A stretch of 36,463 nt of DNA from Janthinobacterium sp. UMAB-56. Lineage in GTDB: Bacteria; Pseudomonadota; Gammaproteobacteria; Burkholderiales; Burkholderiaceae_D. Position 1 is the stretch's first letter. Every line of letters begins with the position of its first letter. Of the stretch, positions 1 to 7,810 are shown piece after piece. The position numbers and the translations under genes are program-made. The notes beneath the pieces are model-generated. The model was not told the DNA's origin. It saw nothing but the letters and a program-made list of their open reading frames with translations, and ran no database searches. The stretch spans positions 1 through 36,463 of the forward strand of contig NZ_LT607676.1 of assembly GCF_900095265.1 (NCBI RefSeq). The letters are read 5' to 3'.

Positions 1-427
1 CCATCTGCTGCGCCAGCACGGCGCGCGGCAGCGGCGCCTGCCACTCCATCTTGTGATGGAAATTGCGCAGGGATTGCTCGCGCACATTGTCGCGCCAGCT
101 GCGCATATCCTTGAGCATCTTCGGTGCATTGCGCACGATGCACAGCGAGGTCGAGGCGACCAGGAAACCCATGATCACCAAAAACCACCAGGCCGAATAC
201 ACGGAATACAGGCTCAGCTTGTCGAAGACGGCGAACCAGAACGGCCCGAACTGGTTCACATAATTGGGCATGGGCTCGTTCTGCTTGAGCACGGTGCCGA
301 TGATGGAGGCGACGGCGATCAGGGTCAGCAAACTGATGGCAAAACGCATCGACGAGACCAGCTCGACAAATTCAGCCAGGCTGCGGCGTTGTGTCTTTAA
401 CTCGATTCCGGTCGTGCCTGTGCTCAT
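1..427 (-). CDS. resB: Cytochrome c biogenesis protein ResB, N-terminal part (runs off window)
   Basis: The minus strand from the ATG at 427 encodes 142 residues of a membrane protein and leaves the window at base 1. The reading begins MSTGTTGIELK. It then has a short SSMRFAISLL segment leading into a first membrane helix (LLTLIAVASIIGTVL), a conserved NEP motif, and a second helix (WWFLVIMGFLVASTSLCIV). This is the usual start of ResB/Ccs1, the partner of ResC/CcsA in system II cytochrome c maturation, which delivers haem to apocytochromes outside the membrane. A c-type cytochrome gene lies immediately upstream in the transcription direction, which fits. The C-terminal periplasmic domain and the ResC gene are outside the window. 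Confidence 0.9.
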   Translation of the reverse strand, partial: MSTGTTGIELKTQRRSLAEFVELVSSMRFAISLLTLIAVASIIGTVLKQNEPMPNYVNQFGPFWFAVFDKLSLYSVYSAWWFLVIMGFLVASTSLCIVRNAPKMLKDMRSWRDNVREQSLRNFHHKMEWQAPLPRAVLAQQM

Positions 428-610
428 ACGTGGATACTCATACTGGATATGCAATCTTCAGGAAAATGTGGCATGGAACACAGAGTTTCTCCGCGCAAGG
501 CGGCAGCATACTCCTGTTTGACCCATGCCATGAAAAAGGGCAGCCCGTCACTGCGGCCGCCCTCTTCATCCGCACTGCTGTGCGTGGCAATCTCTTGCCG
601 CTATGGAAAC

Positions 611-1282
611 TTACTTCAGGCCGGCGATGTAATCGGCCACGGCAGCGATCTCGTCATCCGACATGCGGGCGGCGATAGTGTGCATTTGCGCGCTGTTCTT
701 GCGGGCGTCAGCCTTCGTGCTGCGGAACATGGTCAGCTGGGCCACCGTGTAATCCTGGTGCTGGCCAGCGATACGCGGATACTGGACGGGAATGCCATTG
801 CCCGTCGCGCCATGACAGCTGGCGCAGGCGGCAACTTGCTTGGACGCAATACCACCACGGTAGATTTTCTTGCCCAGGTCAATCGTATCCTTGTTTTTCG
901 CGGCGCCCGGCTTGGACAGCTGCGCGCCCAGGTAGGCGGCAATATTCTTTTTGTCGGCGTCGCTGAGCATCTTGGCGTACGTCGTCATGACGGGCTGGCT
1001 GCGCTCCGGCGTGGTGAAGTCGACCAGTTGCTTGTAGAGATAGCTTTCGTGCTGGCCGGCCAGCTTCGGATTGACCGTGATGGTCGAATTGCCGGCCGCG
1101 CCATGGCAGGATACGCAGGCAGGCAAGCCGCGCGCCGCATCGCCATCGGCATACAGGGTAGCGCCCTTGGCCGCATCGGCCTTGACGGCCGCTTTCGGAG
1201 CTTCGACCGCGGAAGCAGTTGCCGATACAGCCAGCAAAGCGAGCAGCATGGATTGGATAAACGGTGAAAACGCACGATTCAT
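611..1282 (-). CDS. Dihaem cytochrome c4
   Basis: The product is 223 residues. A signal peptide covers about residues 1-26 (Ala-rich, predicted cleavage near ASA-VEA). Two cytochrome c domains follow, each with a CxxCH haem-binding motif: C56-V-S-C59-H60 and C153-A-S-C156-H157. Downstream Met residues (for example M99 and M105) could serve as distal ligands. This two-domain layout and length are typical of cytochrome c4, a periplasmic electron carrier between the bc1 complex and terminal oxidases. The gene is followed by resB on the same strand 183 bp later, so a cytochrome and its maturation factor sit together. It is divergent from engB. The specific oxidase partner cannot be read from this sequence. 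Confidence 0.92.
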   Translation of the reverse strand: MNRAFSPFIQSMLLALLAVSATASAVEAPKAAVKADAAKGATLYADGDAARGLPACVSCHGAAGNSTITVNPKLAGQHESYLYKQLVDFTTPERSQPVMTTYAKMLSDADKKNIAAYLGAQLSKPGAAKNKDTIDLGKKIYRGGIASKQVAACASCHGATGNGIPVQYPRIAGQHQDYTVAQLTMFRSTKADARKNSAQMHTIAARMSDDEIAAVADYIAGLK

Positions 1283-1402
1283 TCAGGCACCCTGAGACAG
1301 TGAGAAATTAGTGGTGGACATTGCCGCGCCCTGTGGATTTTTGCTTTATTTTCAGGGCCGCAAGCCGCATCGCTGCTACGCCGGCAACAATAAACAACCC
1401 CT

Positions 1403-1414
1403 TATTGTACAATA
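1403..1414. repeat. 12-bp perfect palindrome in the cytochrome c4 / engB divergent region
   Basis: TATTGTACAATA is self-complementary over 12 bases. It lies midway between the two divergent start codons (1282 and 1469). It contains a TACAAT hexamer readable on both strands as a possible -10 element, but no convincing -35 lies at 16-18 bp on either side. It could be an operator or promoter core; the function is not shown. Confidence 0.45.
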
Positions 1415-1425
1415 GCTTCTTGGCG

Positions 1426-1447
1426 TTATCGCTCCCTTATCGCTCCC
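1426..1447 (+). repeat. Two tandem 11-bp repeats just upstream of engB
   Basis: The unit TTATCGCTCCC occurs twice head to tail (1426-1436 and 1437-1447), ending 21 bp before the engB ATG at 1469. No clear Shine-Dalgarno sequence precedes engB. The repeat could be a binding site or a slippage product. Only two copies are present. Confidence 0.6.
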
Positions 1448-1468
1448 TTTTGTTGCTTTACTACTCCC

Positions 1469-2212
1469 ATGTCAAAACTCTGGCAAGCCCGCTTCTTTAC
1501 GACCGTCAACCAATTGCGTGACCTGCCCGATACCACGGTGCCGGAAATCGCCTTTGCCGGCCGCTCCAATGCCGGTAAATCGACCGCCATCAACATCTTG
1601 TGTAATCAGAAAGGCTTGGCGTTCGCCTCCAAGACACCTGGCCGTACCCAGCACATCAACTACTTTTCCATCGGCGGCGCCCACGTGGCGCAGCACCGCA
1701 AGGATGCCACCATCGTCGAAGAAATCGAATGTCTGCTGGTCGACTTGCCGGGCTACGGCTATGCGGAAGTATCGGGCTCGGCCAAATTGCACTGGCAGCG
1801 CCTGCTGGGCGACTACGTGCAGCGGCGCGAGCAATTGGCCGGTTTGATCCTGATCATGGATTCGCGCCGTCCATTTACCGACCTGGACATCCAGATGCTG
1901 GAATGGTTCGCGCCGACAGGCAAGCCGATCCACTGCATCCTGACCAAAGTCGATAAGCTGAACCGGAATGAATCCGTGAATGCCTTGCGCCAGGCGAAAG
2001 CCAAGCTCGACAGCTATGTGGATGAAGACGGCATCGGCTTCCCGTTCACCGTGCAACTGTTCTCGGCGTTGAAACGCGTCGGCATCGATGAAGCCAACGA
2101 CAAGATCATGGAACTGGCCGGCATCAGCGAAGATGGCGCGGCCCAGATGGTCGAACTGATCGACATGGAAGACGACGTCGAACCGGAAGCGGGAACCGAC
2201 AAACCGGCTTGA
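1469..2212 (+). CDS. engB: Ribosome biogenesis GTP-binding protein EngB/YsxC/YihA
   Basis: The product is 247 residues of the TRAFAC-class GTPase EngB, required for assembly of the large ribosomal subunit in bacteria. The GTP-binding motifs are visible: P-loop GRSNAGKS at 31-38 (G1), DLPGYGYAE from residue 92 (G3) and TKVDK at 159-163 (G4). The body ends near residue 215. An acidic tail of about 30 residues, rich in Glu and Asp, makes the protein longer than the roughly 200-residue norm; such tails are common in betaproteobacterial EngB. The first ATG is preferred because the N-terminal sequence matches the family from residue 1, although no strong ribosome binding site precedes it. The gene has its own transcript, ending at a strong terminator. 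Confidence 0.95.
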   Translation: MSKLWQARFFTTVNQLRDLPDTTVPEIAFAGRSNAGKSTAINILCNQKGLAFASKTPGRTQHINYFSIGGAHVAQHRKDATIVEEIECLLVDLPGYGYAEVSGSAKLHWQRLLGDYVQRREQLAGLILIMDSRRPFTDLDIQMLEWFAPTGKPIHCILTKVDKLNRNESVNALRQAKAKLDSYVDEDGIGFPFTVQLFSALKRVGIDEANDKIMELAGISEDGAAQMVELIDMEDDVEPEAGTDKPA

Positions 2213-2231
2213 TCCGATATCAACGCTGCGT

Positions 2232-2268
2232 AAAAAAGGCTGGCCGTTCACACGGTGCAGCCTTTTTT
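2232..2268. terminator. Bidirectional intrinsic terminator between engB and the 295-aa gene
   Basis: An A6 run and GGCTG (2238-2242) pair with CAGCC (2258-2262) and a T7 run. An inner GCCG/CGGT pairing extends the stem. The hairpin has a U tract on either strand and lies between two converging stop codons (2212 and 2284). Confidence 0.85.
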
Positions 2269-2283
2269 TATTGCGCTGAGCGC

Positions 2284-3171
2284 TTAGCGCCGTCCCGGCC
2301 CTGGCCGCTTCTCCGAAAAGAATTCCTGGCGCAGGAAGGCTGTCAACTCGGCAGTGTCTTCCACGCGGGCGCTGAGGTTGACGTTGCGCCCCAGGCGCCG
2401 CGATTCCCAGACGAAATCGCCGGGCTTTTCGGCACGGATCAGCTGGATCATCTTCTTGATGATGGCCGTTTCGATATCGGGCTCATTGCCCAATTCTACT
2501 TTTTCCTGTTTCAGCCAATTGCGCTTGAAGTTGCCATTCCAGCCCTTGAACTTGACTTCGGCGCTGAACGAGGTCTGGTTGACGATGGAAAACACGCCGC
2601 CCGAATCCTCGCGGTCGCTACCGGAATTGCGTCCCTGCGCGCCGGCAATATTCGCCTTGGCCACGCGCATGGCGCGGTCGTTTTCGCTTTCTTCGGCCGG
2701 CGGCGCGGGGTTCTGCGCCTCGCGCTGCTTGCGGCGCTGCTCGATCATCGAGCTCATGTCTTCAGCCGGCGGCGGCGGCAACGGCACTTTCGACACCAGC
2801 GGCGGCGTGTAGGTTTCCAGTTTCGGCTTGTCGCGCGGCACGTCTTTGGTGACCACGCGCTTGCTCGGGGCCGGCGGCGGCTTCACCTTGGCCACTTTCG
2901 TGTCCTTCGGCTTGGGCGTGGGTTTGGGCTGCGGCTTCGGTTGCGGCTTATCCTTCAGCGGCGCAATGTAGACCATCGCGCTTTCCTTCTTCGGCGGCGG
3001 AATCTTTTCGATCTTGTCGCTGCGCAACAGGGCATACGCCGCCAGCAGCACGTGCAGCAAGACGGACACACCGAGCGCAACCTTGCGCGTGGTACTGGTC
3101 CTGGACCCGTAGGCCGGTGGTGGCTGGATCAATTGACCGCAAGTGGGGCAATAATCGCTGTCGGCAGCCAT
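2284..3171 (-). CDS. Uncharacterised membrane-anchored proline-rich protein with an N-terminal CxxC
   Basis: I do not recognise a named family. The 295 residues from ATG 3171 show a short cytoplasmic start with a single C8-P-T-C11 knuckle. One membrane helix follows at about 31-48. A Pro/Lys-rich stretch with KPQPKP-type repeats (about 70-95) and further Pro-rich linkers come next, then a low-complexity charged region and a folded C-terminal domain of about 100 residues (FSIVNQTSFSAEVKFKGWNG onward). The overall shape resembles TonB: membrane anchor, rigid Pro/Lys periplasmic spacer, C-terminal domain. The C-terminus is not an evident TonB domain, however, and no ExbB/ExbD genes are near. A TTG codon 21 bp upstream (3192) is a weaker alternative start; neither start has a good ribosome binding site. 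It is convergent with engB. Confidence 0.75.
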   Translation of the reverse strand: MAADSDYCPTCGQLIQPPPAYGSRTSTTRKVALGVSVLLHVLLAAYALLRSDKIEKIPPPKKESAMVYIAPLKDKPQPKPQPKPTPKPKDTKVAKVKPPPAPSKRVVTKDVPRDKPKLETYTPPLVSKVPLPPPPAEDMSSMIEQRRKQREAQNPAPPAEESENDRAMRVAKANIAGAQGRNSGSDREDSGGVFSIVNQTSFSAEVKFKGWNGNFKRNWLKQEKVELGNEPDIETAIIKKMIQLIRAEKPGDFVWESRRLGRNVNLSARVEDTAELTAFLRQEFFSEKRPGPGRR

Positions 3172-3384
3172 CAAATGGGTCGTGTCATGCAAAATGAATC
3201 GTGCTTTCTGTGTAGCGAAGAAATAACATTACAGGGCAGCCATAGTGCCAGAGTCCCTTGCTTTTGGGAACACTTCCTCGGCATTTCCAACCCGAAGCGT
3301 ACAGGATAGCGACATTCCTTGCAGCGCTAACCAGAGTACCCGAGCCGCCCCTTGATGGTTGTTACCGTATGTATCACTGCCCAT

Positions 3385-3422
3385 ACAAAACGGCGCCCCG
3401 TTCACGCAGGAAGGGGACGCCG
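3385..3422 (-). terminator. Intrinsic terminator of the RND operon
   Basis: Read on the minus strand, a GC-rich stem is followed by GTTTTGT; the arms correspond to plus-strand CGGCGCCCC at 3391-3399 and GGGGACGCCG at 3413-3422, with one bulge. It begins about 20 bp after the RND stop codon at 3443. Confidence 0.7.
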
Positions 3423-3442
3423 CTCACGGGTCGGGCAGGCGC

Positions 3443-6400
3443 TCAAGCCTTGTTGTCGAGCGCCACCAATTGCTCGTCCGTCAACGGCCCCGTGCCGCTG
3501 TACTTATCCAGGAACAAATAAATAACGGGCGTAATGAACAGGGTAATGACTTGCGAGAAGAGCAAGCCACCGACCACGGCCAGGCCCAGCGGCTGGCGCA
3601 GCTCGGCGCCCGCCCCCAGGCCCAGGGCGATGGGCAAGGCCCCCATCAGGGCTGCCGCGGACGTCATCATGATGGGACGGAACCGCAGGATGCAGGCCTG
3701 GCGGATGGCTACAGGCGGGCTCATGCCCTCATTGCGCTGCGCATGCAGGGCAAAGTCGATCATCATGATGGCGTTCTTCTTGACGATACCGATCAGCATC
3801 AAGATGCCGATGATGGCGATCATGGTCAGGTCCATGCCGAACAGGCGCAGGGTCAGCAGTGCCCCCACGGCCGCCGATGGCAGACCCGCCAGAATGGTCA
3901 ATGGATGGATATAACTTTCATACAGCACACCGAGCAGCACATAGATCACGGCCAGCGCGGCGATGATGAGGATGATCTGGCTAGACTGCGAATCCTGGAA
4001 CACGGCCGCGTCGCCGCCGTAGCGCGTGATGATGGAAGCCGGCAAGCTCATTTCCTTGGCCATCGCGTCGATCTTGCCCGTGGCGATACCTAATGGCACG
4101 TCCGGTGCCAGGTTAAAGGCAATCGTGACGGCCTGCAACTGTCCCTGGTGATTCACGGCCGTGGGACCGATGGTGCGTTCCACATAAGCAATACTCGACA
4201 GTTTCACCAGCTCACCCGACTTGCTGCGCACGGAGACGCGCGTAAGCGCATCGTCATACTGACGGTCCGCCGTGGCCGCTTCCAGGATCACGTAATAGCT
4301 GGCCGCCGAAGAATAGATGGTCGACACTTGCCGCTCGCCGAAGGTGCTGTACAGCGCCGTGCGGATATCGGACATTTGCACGCCCAGCAGACTGGCCTTG
4401 TCGCGGTCTATCCGCAGCGATGCCTGCAAGCCCTTGATTTGCGAATCGCTGGTGACGTCGCGGAAGGCTGGATCGGCGCGCATGCCTGCAATAAACTTTT
4501 GCGCCCAGTCGTTGAGCGCACCGGGACTGACGCTTTGCAAGGTGTACTGGTAGCGGCTCTTGCTCTGGCGCCCGCCCAGCTGCAGGTTTTGCACGGGACG
4601 GAAATACACGGCCATACCGGGCACGGCGCTCGTCGCGCGGCGCAGGTTTTCCAGCACCACGGGCATTTTCGGCCGCTCGCTGCGCGGCTTCAAGACCATG
4701 AACATGCGGCCCGTGTTGCCGCCGCCGACGAACGACGTCACATCCTGCACGCTGGGGTCCGCCTTGAGCACGGCCGCCACGCGGCCTTGCAAGTCCTGCA
4801 ATGCCGCCGAAGAAATATCCTCCGACGCTTCCGTATTCACCTGGATCTGGCCCAGGTCTTCCTCGGGGAAGAAACCTTTCGGTATCGTGGCATACAGCAA
4901 CACCGTCAGCGCGAAAGTGCACACGGCGATGCACAGCACCACGTTGCGGTGCGCCAGGGCCTTGTCGAGCAAGTACACGTAGCCATTGCGCAATTGCGTG
5001 AAACCCGCCTCGAAGTGGCGCCCGATGAAAGACTTTTCGCCATGCGTGGGGTCGCTGTCATCGTGCTCGCGCGTATCGGCCGGCAGGAAGCGGCTGGCCA
5101 GCATCGGCACCAGGGTCAGCGACACGATGGCCGAGACAAGGATGGATAGCGAGACGACGACGGCAAACTCGTGAAACAGCAAGCCGATCACGCCCGGCAT
5201 GAAGAAGATGGGGATGAACACGGCCACCAGCGAGACGGAAATCGAGATGATGGTAAAGCCCATTTCCTTGGCGCCAACGAGAGCCGCCTGGATCGGCTTC
5301 TTGCCCATCTCGATATGGCGCACGATGTTTTCCAGCACCACGATGGCATCGTCGACCACCAGGCCCACGGCCAGGGTAATGCCCAGCAGGGAAACGTTGT
5401 CGAGGCTGTAGCCCAGCCAGTACAGCAGGGCCAGTGCACCGAGCAGCGAGATCGGCATGGTGACGGCCGGAATGAAGGTGGCCGCCGCGCGGTGCAGGAA
5501 CAAAAAGATCACCAGCACCACCAGGATCACCGTTAGTGCCAGGGTCAGGTTGACGTCGTGGATGGCTTCGCGAATCGAGACGGAACGGTCGTTGACCAGG
5601 CTAATCTGGATGGAGGCAGGCAATTGCGCCTTGAAACCCGGCAAGAGTTTGCGCACGGCATCGACCACTTGCACGGTATTGGCATCCGGTTGGCGCTGCA
5701 CCAGCAAGGTGATCGAGCGCTCGCCATTGAAACTGCCGGCCGTCTTGGTCGACTGGAAACTGTCTTCCACTTCGGCCACTTCCTTCAGGCGCACGGGCTG
5801 GCCATTGCGCGTAGCGACGATGAGTTCGGCAAAATCGGCCGCCTTCATCATCTGCGGGTTGCCCTGGATGGTCAAAGTCTGGCTGGGACCGTCCAGGATG
5901 CCGAGCGGCGAATTCGTGTTCGAAGCGCGCAACGCGGTGGCCAGCTCGTCCATCGTCAGGTTGCGCGCATTCATCAGGTCGGCACGGGCACGCACGCGCA
6001 CGGCGAAGCGTTTCTGGCCATTCACGCTGACCTGGGCCACGCCAGGCAGGGTCGACAGGCTGGGCGCGATCAGGTTTTCCGCATAATCATTCAGGTCCGA
6101 CAAGTTCAGCGATGGCGAGGTCATCTGGATGAACAGCACTGGTGCATCGGCGGGATTGATCTTGCGGTAGGATGGCAAATCCGTCATTTCCGTCGGCAAC
6201 TGGCGCTGTGCGCGCAGCAGCGCCGCCTGCACGTCGACAGCGGCCTCGTTGACATTGATGCTGGCGTCAAACTCCAGGGTCAGCGAGGTATTGCCCAGGG
6301 TACTCGTGGAGGTGATCAGGTTCAGGCCGGCGATGGTGGAAAACTGCTTTTCCAGCGGCAAGGCCACGGAAGACGCCATGGTATCGGGGCTGGCGCCGGG

Positions 6401-6553
6401 CAGGTCGGCGCTGACGTTGATGACGGGCGTGTTGTAGCTCGGCAAGGCTGCCACGGGAATGTGGCCATACGCCAGCACGCCGGCCAGGATGATGCTCAAG
6501 GACAACAGCACCACCATGACGGGGCGACGAATGCTCAGTTCGGACAGATTCAT
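3443..6553 (-). CDS. HAE1-type RND efflux pump inner-membrane subunit (MdtB/MdtC/MuxB-like)
   Basis: The product is 1036 residues, the normal length for an RND drug/solute exporter. The N-terminal helix carries the typical SIRRPVMVVLL start. The two large periplasmic loops are present, and the proton-relay transmembrane segment contains the Asp pair D401-D402 within GLVVDDAIVVLENI. Internal duplication is clear, with a second membrane block from about 840 to 1015. The protein would work as a trimer driven by proton influx, joined to the adaptor encoded next to it. It overlaps the adaptor gene by ATGA (6550-6553), so translation is coupled. MdtB and MdtC normally occur as a pair; only one subunit is present here, and no outer-membrane channel gene lies nearby, so TolC would have to be encoded elsewhere. 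The substrate cannot be read from the sequence. Confidence 0.93.
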   Translation of the reverse strand: MNLSELSIRRPVMVVLLSLSIILAGVLAYGHIPVAALPSYNTPVINVSADLPGASPDTMASSVALPLEKQFSTIAGLNLITSTSTLGNTSLTLEFDASINVNEAAVDVQAALLRAQRQLPTEMTDLPSYRKINPADAPVLFIQMTSPSLNLSDLNDYAENLIAPSLSTLPGVAQVSVNGQKRFAVRVRARADLMNARNLTMDELATALRASNTNSPLGILDGPSQTLTIQGNPQMMKAADFAELIVATRNGQPVRLKEVAEVEDSFQSTKTAGSFNGERSITLLVQRQPDANTVQVVDAVRKLLPGFKAQLPASIQISLVNDRSVSIREAIHDVNLTLALTVILVVLVIFLFLHRAAATFIPAVTMPISLLGALALLYWLGYSLDNVSLLGITLAVGLVVDDAIVVLENIVRHIEMGKKPIQAALVGAKEMGFTIISISVSLVAVFIPIFFMPGVIGLLFHEFAVVVSLSILVSAIVSLTLVPMLASRFLPADTREHDDSDPTHGEKSFIGRHFEAGFTQLRNGYVYLLDKALAHRNVVLCIAVCTFALTVLLYATIPKGFFPEEDLGQIQVNTEASEDISSAALQDLQGRVAAVLKADPSVQDVTSFVGGGNTGRMFMVLKPRSERPKMPVVLENLRRATSAVPGMAVYFRPVQNLQLGGRQSKSRYQYTLQSVSPGALNDWAQKFIAGMRADPAFRDVTSDSQIKGLQASLRIDRDKASLLGVQMSDIRTALYSTFGERQVSTIYSSAASYYVILEAATADRQYDDALTRVSVRSKSGELVKLSSIAYVERTIGPTAVNHQGQLQAVTIAFNLAPDVPLGIATGKIDAMAKEMSLPASIITRYGGDAAVFQDSQSSQIILIIAALAVIYVLLGVLYESYIHPLTILAGLPSAAVGALLTLRLFGMDLTMIAIIGILMLIGIVKKNAIMMIDFALHAQRNEGMSPPVAIRQACILRFRPIMMTSAAALMGALPIALGLGAGAELRQPLGLAVVGGLLFSQVITLFITPVIYLFLDKYSGTGPLTDEQLVALDNKA

Positions 6554-7722
6554 GCTGGCTTGCCCTGCGGTGCGACGGCGCCATCGGCGGCCTTGTGTTT
6601 TTCCGCCAGGCGCACCTTGCCGCCCGGACGCAGGTTCTGCTTGCCTTCGACGATGACTTGTTCATCGCCGGTCAATCCGGTGACGACGGCATTTGGGCCG
6701 AACGCATACACGCGCGTGATCTTGCGCACCTTGGCGGTGTTGTCGGCCTCCATCGAATACACGAAGACGCCCGTGGTATTAGTGATGATGGCGTTTTGCG
6801 GTATCACCAATGCATCCTTGAGCGTGCGCACCGTCAGCTGCGTATTCACATACTGGCCAGGCCACAGGTCGGTGCCGGTATTATTAAAACGGGCCTTGAT
6901 CTTGATCACGCCCGTGGCGGGATCGACGGCATTGTCGATAAAGTTCAGTTTGCCATCGAGCCGCTTGCCATCCGCCCCCGACAACAGCGCCTTGACCGCG
7001 ACCTCGCCCGCCTTCTGCGCAGCCAGCAAACCCGAAAGGCTGCTTTCCGGCAAGGTGAAGACCACATCGATCGGATCGAGCTGGGTGATGCTGGTCAGCG
7101 AAGTGGTCGGCTGCACCAGGCTTCCCGCGTAGACATTGATGGCGCCCACCCTGCCGCCCTGCGGCGCGCGCAGGACGGTGTAGCTGGAGTCGACCTGGGC
7201 GGCGCGCAAGGCGGCCTGGTCGGCGGCCAGCAAGGCGCGTGCCGCGTCAAGCTGGCTTTGCAGGGTATCTACGGCGCCCTGGGCGATGAAGTTCTTGCTC
7301 AGCAAGTCCTGGTTGCGCTTGAGCTGGCGCTCGAAGTCCTGCACCGAGGCGCGGTCACGCAAGACCTGCGCCTGCGCCTTGTCGACATTCGCATGCTCGC
7401 TGCGCGCGTCCAGCGTAAACATCAGTTCGCCCTGCTTGACGAACTGCCCTTCGCGGATATGTACCTTGCTAATCGTGCTGGTCGTCTGTGGGTGCAAGTC
7501 CACACTGCTGATGGGCATGACGCTGCCATTGGCTTGCAGCACCATCGGCACATCCTGGCGCACCGGCGCGACCACGCTCACGGACGTCGGCGCCTGTCCG
7601 CCCTTGCCCCCTTTGCCATCCTGCCCACCGGCCGCCGCTCCGGACGGATGATTGAAATACCAGATGCCGCCACCGATGCACAGGGCCGCAGCCACGAGGA
7701 TTGCCAGACTAGTCTTTTTCAT
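6550..7722 (-). CDS. RND periplasmic adaptor (membrane fusion protein, MdtA-like)
   Basis: The product is 390 residues from the ATG at 7722. It has an N-terminal membrane anchor or signal (MKKTSLAILVAAALCIGGG), a Gly/Lys-rich linker, then the adaptor domains in order: a lipoyl half-motif around VDLHPQTTSTISKVHIREGQ, an alpha-helical hairpin (about 105-185), the second lipoyl half (TVLRAPQGGRVGAINVYAG), a beta-barrel domain and a membrane-proximal domain. It bridges the RND trimer to an outer-membrane channel. A TTG 69 bp upstream would add 23 residues with no signal-like character and is rejected as start. The Shine-Dalgarno sequence is weak. The gene lies 88 bp downstream of the histidine kinase gene with no terminator seen between them, so it is probably co-transcribed with the regulators. 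Confidence 0.93.
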   Translation of the reverse strand: MKKTSLAILVAAALCIGGGIWYFNHPSGAAAGGQDGKGGKGGQAPTSVSVVAPVRQDVPMVLQANGSVMPISSVDLHPQTTSTISKVHIREGQFVKQGELMFTLDARSEHANVDKAQAQVLRDRASVQDFERQLKRNQDLLSKNFIAQGAVDTLQSQLDAARALLAADQAALRAAQVDSSYTVLRAPQGGRVGAINVYAGSLVQPTTSLTSITQLDPIDVVFTLPESSLSGLLAAQKAGEVAVKALLSGADGKRLDGKLNFIDNAVDPATGVIKIKARFNNTGTDLWPGQYVNTQLTVRTLKDALVIPQNAIITNTTGVFVYSMEADNTAKVRKITRVYAFGPNAVVTGLTGDEQVIVEGKQNLRPGGKVRLAEKHKAADGAVAPQGKPA

Positions 7723-7810
7723 TGTTCTGTCACGCTGTTGCAGCGCAGGGCTGCAGGTTGAATGTAATTGGCAGGTAGGCCTAACGCGCAATATTGTCGC
7801 ACGGAAACGC

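Noticed and set aside
5558..7132. 524-codon plus-strand open frame opposite the RND pump and adaptor genes
   Set aside because: It is a shadow frame of GC-rich coding DNA: low-complexity His/Gln/Arg/Gly composition, no ribosome binding site, and two well-supported genes on the other strand.
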